From Elysia chlorotica (taxonomy: Eukaryota > Mollusca > Gastropoda > Plakobranchidae), in the NCBI GenBank assembly GCA_003991915.1, contig RQTK01000014.1, positions 385,149 through 449,148 of the forward strand: a stretch of 64,000 nt of DNA, given 5' to 3'. A program made the position numbers and the translations under genes. This document shows, piece by piece, positions 60,556 through 64,000 of this stretch (within the stretch, counting starts at the first letter, position 1; each line of letters starts with the position of its first letter). The notes below the pieces were generated by a model. That model was not told the origin of the DNA. It saw only the letters and a list, made by a program, of their open reading frames with translations, and did not search any database.

Positions 60556-62155
60556 TATGGATGGGGTGTATATGTGGACAAATCCTTTTAAAAGTTAAAA
60601 TGCCTATATTTAATTCTGTTTGAAAAAAAAACAACCCAAAAAAACATGGAAAGTTTGACAATCATTAATAATTGTTATTATGATATTCAGTAAGTAAAAA
60701 CTCTTGTGGATAGGACTCAAGAAGGATAAATAGGTGGAGTTTTTGATCACTGTGATGGTGTCTTTGAGTCGGGCACACCTTGTGTTTACACCTCTAATTC
60801 TTAGTATTTCAGGATAAGTTCTTATTTCAAAGAATTGTTGCATCTTGTTTAAAACATATGGTTAGGGACTAAATTTATCAATATGAATGCTGCGTGCATG
60901 AATCTTTTTTTACTAAGCTAACTTCCCTAAGGCCTCATTGTCTGCCTAAAGAAATGTACTTTGGCACAACTCTTCTTCCATTTTGCTCTCCCTTTTAAAA
61001 AAGAAAACGTGAGAGGTTGAGAAAGTGACATGTAAATTATTACAATATCTAATAGGATTCTAGTTTGAAAAATCAATTTTATTCTGTCTACTACACCTCA
61101 AGAACTACTAAAGGGAAAGTTAAGAAGCACAATGTGGAGTCTAGAATGATTGACGCACATGCACTCACCTCGATAAATATTGAATTAACCAATACTCAAC
61201 CCTAGCTTTGAATATTTTTTGTGAAATGTAAATCCAAATCATCAAGGTGGGAATTTTTTAAATTCATTAAAGTATATCATTTATCATTTGGATCATGTAT
61301 AGAATTTGGCGAGTTAAATTCTAACATATTTCTCTCTCTGCTCAAATATCAAATATGGGTTATCTCAGAAATATGGAAAAAATCAATCAGGCATATTCAA
61401 AATGACTACAAATATAATGGAGAAAGCATCCGCGCAGATTCTAAATAGCTAGAAACAATTCTAAAAAAAAAATCATGTAATAATTCTTTTAAAAAGATAC
61501 ACGGATATTAAAATGAAATAGAAAAAAATTCCAAAGCTATAGTAGTTTATGGATTTTTGCAAGTGACATTATGTTTAGATCAAGGTTGGGTCATCCCTAA
61601 CACTATTCATCACATCATGTTATGCCCGCTATTTGTTAGACCCCGTCGTCGACACGATAGCATGAGGTGCCCTGTTCGAGTATAAAACTTAAGCACCCTG
61701 TATGTGGACGAGCTGAGAAGAACAGGCACCATCGACTTCTAATCTATACTAGTCGAATGGGTATGCTGACCATTTTCCAAGCCCATTTTTCTTATAAGGG
61801 TCCGAGGATGGGCGAAAAATTGTACAGCCGTAAATACGTATTAAAACCCCTTACAACATTGGTAAATCAGTCCAGCTGGTATAGTTGTCGAACTCCTCTA
61901 ACGACTTTGTGATGCTCGAACCCGTAAAGAGTGTCCCTGTGGGTGTTGCGGCGAAGGCTATAATCTCTCAGTCACATGCCCTTCCACGCAGCCGCCATAT
62001 AGAATTCCCCTGGGAAAACTAGGAGACTTTAATTTCATGTATATAGACACCCTCGACACAACCTCGCTGAGGTAATTATGTTATAGCAGTCATATGTTAC
62101 CAGAGAAAGAGAGATATGGAGGGACATGATCACCAACGCTATGAGGCATGGTACT
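60556..62155. other. No recognised exon or repeat
   Basis: No continuation of the MARF1 RRM could be found. From about 61600 base composition rises in G+C and codon-like text ECPCGCCGEGYNLSVTCP (61920-61980) hints at a decayed retrotransposon tail, not firm enough to call. Confidence 0.4.
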
Positions 62156-62156
62156 T

Positions 62157-62174
62157 GATGATGATGATGATGAT
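62157..62174. repeat. (GAT)n microsatellite
   Basis: Six GAT units. Confidence 0.85.
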
Positions 62175-62225
62175 GTTCGAATTTTGATCAGGCCTCTTTG
62201 TACCCTGTTAATTAATCAATAGAGT

Positions 62226-62528
62226 TTGGCCTACTCTGACAAAATCTGTGATATCCGCGTTTTCGTCCCTAAAAATTACAGTCATGAAATTTGTTATTTG
62301 GTTATCTCAGATAAAAACAATTGTTTGTTTACTATAGACAAAACAACACTATCGGTTAGCCACTTATGGTATGGTTCTCGAATTTGCGAAAAAAGCTACG
62401 GATATCGAAATGGGTGCTATAACTTAACTGCTACCAACGCTGCAACACTCCTGCTACTGATACAACACTCAGTAAGCGAATGGAGAGACCATAGCAAAAA
62501 AGCCAACCTCTACCTCCGAGAGGTGTAG
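62226..62528 (+). CDS. Hypothetical open frame of 100 codons, unrecognised
   Basis: Begins MAYSDKICDIRVFVPKNYS, contains FTIDKTTLSVSHLWYG and YNLTATNAATLLLLIQHSVS, ends KKANLYLREV directly before a SINE head. It has a balanced composition with no low-complexity sequence, but lacks splice sites, a promoter and any motif that I know. It could be a chance frame or a piece of a mobile element. Confidence 0.15.
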   Translation: MAYSDKICDIRVFVPKNYSHEICYLVISDKNNCLFTIDKTTLSVSHLWYGSRICEKSYGYRNGCYNLTATNAATLLLLIQHSVSEWRDHSKKANLYLREV

Positions 62529-62529
62529 T

Positions 62530-62770
62530 GCGAACCGGCGCAAGTGGTGGAGCGTTGATCTCCTAATCGGATGTCCCTAGTTCGAAACCCACGATCTATT
62601 AAACATGAATTTATTATCCAGGTTGGGCCGTTGTCACTATAATGTGATCGACTGAGACAGAAGTCCCGGTATACCCTCACCGTCTCGGTGTGACAGCATG
62701 AACATTATCCATCGTTAGGGACACGTTGGTCGTATACAATAATATAGTCTAAATGGTGCTGACGTTAGAA
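62530..62770 (+). mobile_element. SINE, copy 8 (lysine-like head)
   Basis: Box A ACCGGCGCAAGTGGTGGAGCG and box B CCTAGTTCGAAACCC at proper spacing; body GGTTGGGCCGTTGTCAC, GATCGACTGAGACAGAAGTC, CCGTCTCGGTGTGACAGCAT; tail ATAGTCTAAATGGTGCTGACG. It is followed 70 bases later by an inverted copy of the other subtype. Confidence 0.8.
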
Positions 62771-62841
62771 GATGAGCAACACTTTCAAATTCAACCTCAG
62801 AGTGGTTGTGTTCCTACCATTGACCTCTGTATCAGCAGGTT

Positions 62842-63085
62842 GTCGTTGAGTTGGTTTAGTCCAATACCAGCACTATATAGGTTATATTGTGGACGAGCTT
62901 CAATTCTGACGTCTGACAATTTTATTAGCTGTCACTTACGAGACAGGGCGGGGGGATACCATGGCTCATGTCTCAGCCGGTCACTAAACTGACTGCGACC
63001 CAACCAAGAGGAAGCGAAATCACCAGGGCTCGAACCACAGATCTTTTGCGTCGGAAGCCGATGGGCCATCACGGCCCATATATCA
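62842..63085 (-). mobile_element. SINE, copy 9 (GGGGTAGAACA-type family, inverted)
   Basis: On the minus strand: ATCGGCTTCCGACGCAAAAG, TGTGGTTCGAGCCCTGGTG as box B, TTGGGTCGCAGTCAGTTTAG, GACCGGCTGAGACATGAGCC, CCCGCCCTGTCTCGTAAGTG, TTGTCAGACGTCAGAATTGA, AATATAACCTATATAGTGCT and a TAAACCAACTCAACG tail. Paired head-on with copy 8, so the transcript of this segment could fold back on itself. Confidence 0.82.
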
Positions 63086-63510
63086 GCAGGACTGAAATGC
63101 TAAGTTGTTGAGGCCTGTATCCTATAGAATCATAGCTACATATGGAGCACTACGTTTCGCCTCTAACGAAAAGGGCTAAAGAATGGCAAGCGATTTGAGC
63201 AATTTATTCCCCTGGCTTAGAAGTCAATGATGGCAGAACGCCATCATCATGTGTTCGAGAAAGTGAACTCAAATACATTTGTCTACCCATAGACCTACCA
63301 GATATTGTAAAATATTGAGAGGTAGAGGGAATAAAGGTCTTTATGTGGGTTATTTTAAATATGTATTAAAAAAAACACCAACAAAAACCGCTGTCTGAAG
63401 ATTGGCCCACCGTTGTATTTGATTAATAAAATAAGGCGAGCATGCGTCACTCTCTAACTCCCCATAGCAATGGCACTGTGAACTTTTTGTGTACGTGAAA
63501 CGTCTCACTA
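63086..63510. other. No recognised feature
   Basis: No coding or repeat signal. Confidence 0.4.
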
Positions 63511-63513
63511 AAT

Positions 63514-63588
63514 CTCCAGTCTATATGGAACTATTACATACGTGTAATATGATATTACACATATGTAATAGTTCCATATAGACTGGAG
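63514..63588. repeat. Near-perfect 75-bp palindrome
   Basis: Left arm 63514-63550 and right arm 63552-63588 are reverse complements over 37 bases with one mismatch (C/T in ACATACGTG versus ACATATGTG) around a single central G. The arms begin CTCCAGTCTATATGGAAC and end GTTCCATATAGACTGGAG. Confidence 0.95.
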
Positions 63589-63874
63589 TACCTGTGTGAG
63601 CTCCACTCACGACACATTGGATGATACTACAGTACAGAGGAGACAGCGCTAACTGCATGGTGTATCGTGGGTTTAGGAAGTGTTTAGCTGACCGACTTGT
63701 AAAATCTAGATCCCTCGACACCGGAAAGACAGAATAAATAGATAATATCTTATTTCGACCGTTGAAATGTGTAGATGATTGAACAAAGCATGTTGGACTA
63801 ACAATGTTCGCTCAAAGAGGTGTTAATATAATCTCAGAGCTATACTCATGACATGTTCATAAATAGATATCCTG

Positions 63875-63876
63875 CC

Positions 63877-63900
<24 letters not shown>
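63875..63900. repeat. Poly-C tract
   Basis: Twenty-six C in a row next to the assembly gap. Confidence 0.95.
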
Positions 63901-63907
<7 letters not shown>

Positions 63908-63923
63908 TTCTCTTTTCTCCCTT

Positions 63924-63971
63924 NNNNNNNNNNNNNNNNNNNNNNNNNNNNNNNNNNNNNNNNNNNNNNNN
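63924..63971. other. Assembly gap (48 N)
   Basis: Run of N flanked by poly-C/pyrimidine on the left and (TC)n on the right (63972-63999); most likely an unresolved simple repeat. Confidence 0.98.
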
Positions 63972-64000
63972 TCTCTCTCTCTCTCTCTCTCTCTCTCTCA

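Noticed and set aside
61640..61990. Short GTTCGAGTATA and CPCGCCGEGYN text suggesting a retrotransposon or SINE
   Set aside because: No box A, no body module and the Cys-rich frame is too short to assign.

Overview
This is a eukaryotic, A+T-rich window with spliced genes, GT-AG introns, tRNA-derived SINEs, non-LTR and DNA transposon remains and long purine microsatellites. An animal source is clear from a MARF1-type NYN/RRM gene and a mitochondrial MRM2 gene. A mollusc, probably a gastropod, is my best guess from the transposon mix, the frequent TACATGTA octamer and the clustered AGATCTAGATCT motif. That assignment is inference; no organism-specific marker is present. There is no prokaryotic-style system here.

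Layout. 1-12.9 kb holds no gene that I can support: SINE copies, (GA)n/(CT)n tracts, a LINE-type 3' tail, (AGT)n, poly-C and a few local duplications. 12.9-34.7 kb is a graveyard of transposons: exon-like fragments of unknown family, a frameshifted intron-bearing tyrosine-recombinase (Crypton-like) gene, two pogo/Tigger-type transposases, a spliced hAT-type transposase, a ~310-bp tandem array of an exon-like unit inside a duplicated block, a MADF-like fragment, a large uncharacterised transposon protein and three piggyBac-type transposases. 35.6-36.04 kb has a CpG-containing promoter-like region with a YY1 motif and the first exon of a THAP-domain gene.

38.4-61 kb is the host-gene part. MRM2 (minus, two exons, 246 aa) is complete. 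A plus-strand eleven-exon gene (43,075-50,759, about 398 aa) joins a probable mitochondrial presequence, a flavin-reductase-like FMN-binding domain and a C-terminal helical domain with a GYHETIT motif; an antisense LINE lies in its third intron. The 3' part of the window carries four consecutive exons of a MARF1 orthologue (NYN ribonuclease domain plus the start of an RRM). The last of these exons has a 105-bp tandem duplication just upstream that creates an in-frame 48-nt micro-exon with its own splice sites. The remainder of MARF1 (further RRM and LOTUS domains) must lie beyond the 48-N gap near the right edge or outside the window.

Two of the host genes point to the mitochondrion (rRNA 2'-O-methylation; a flavin-dependent redox protein of unknown substrate) and one to germline or RNA surveillance (MARF1). 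Nothing in the sequence shows that they are co-regulated. Exon coordinates were set by hand from splice consensus and reading-frame continuity; all family assignments are by recognition of protein motifs, without a database search.
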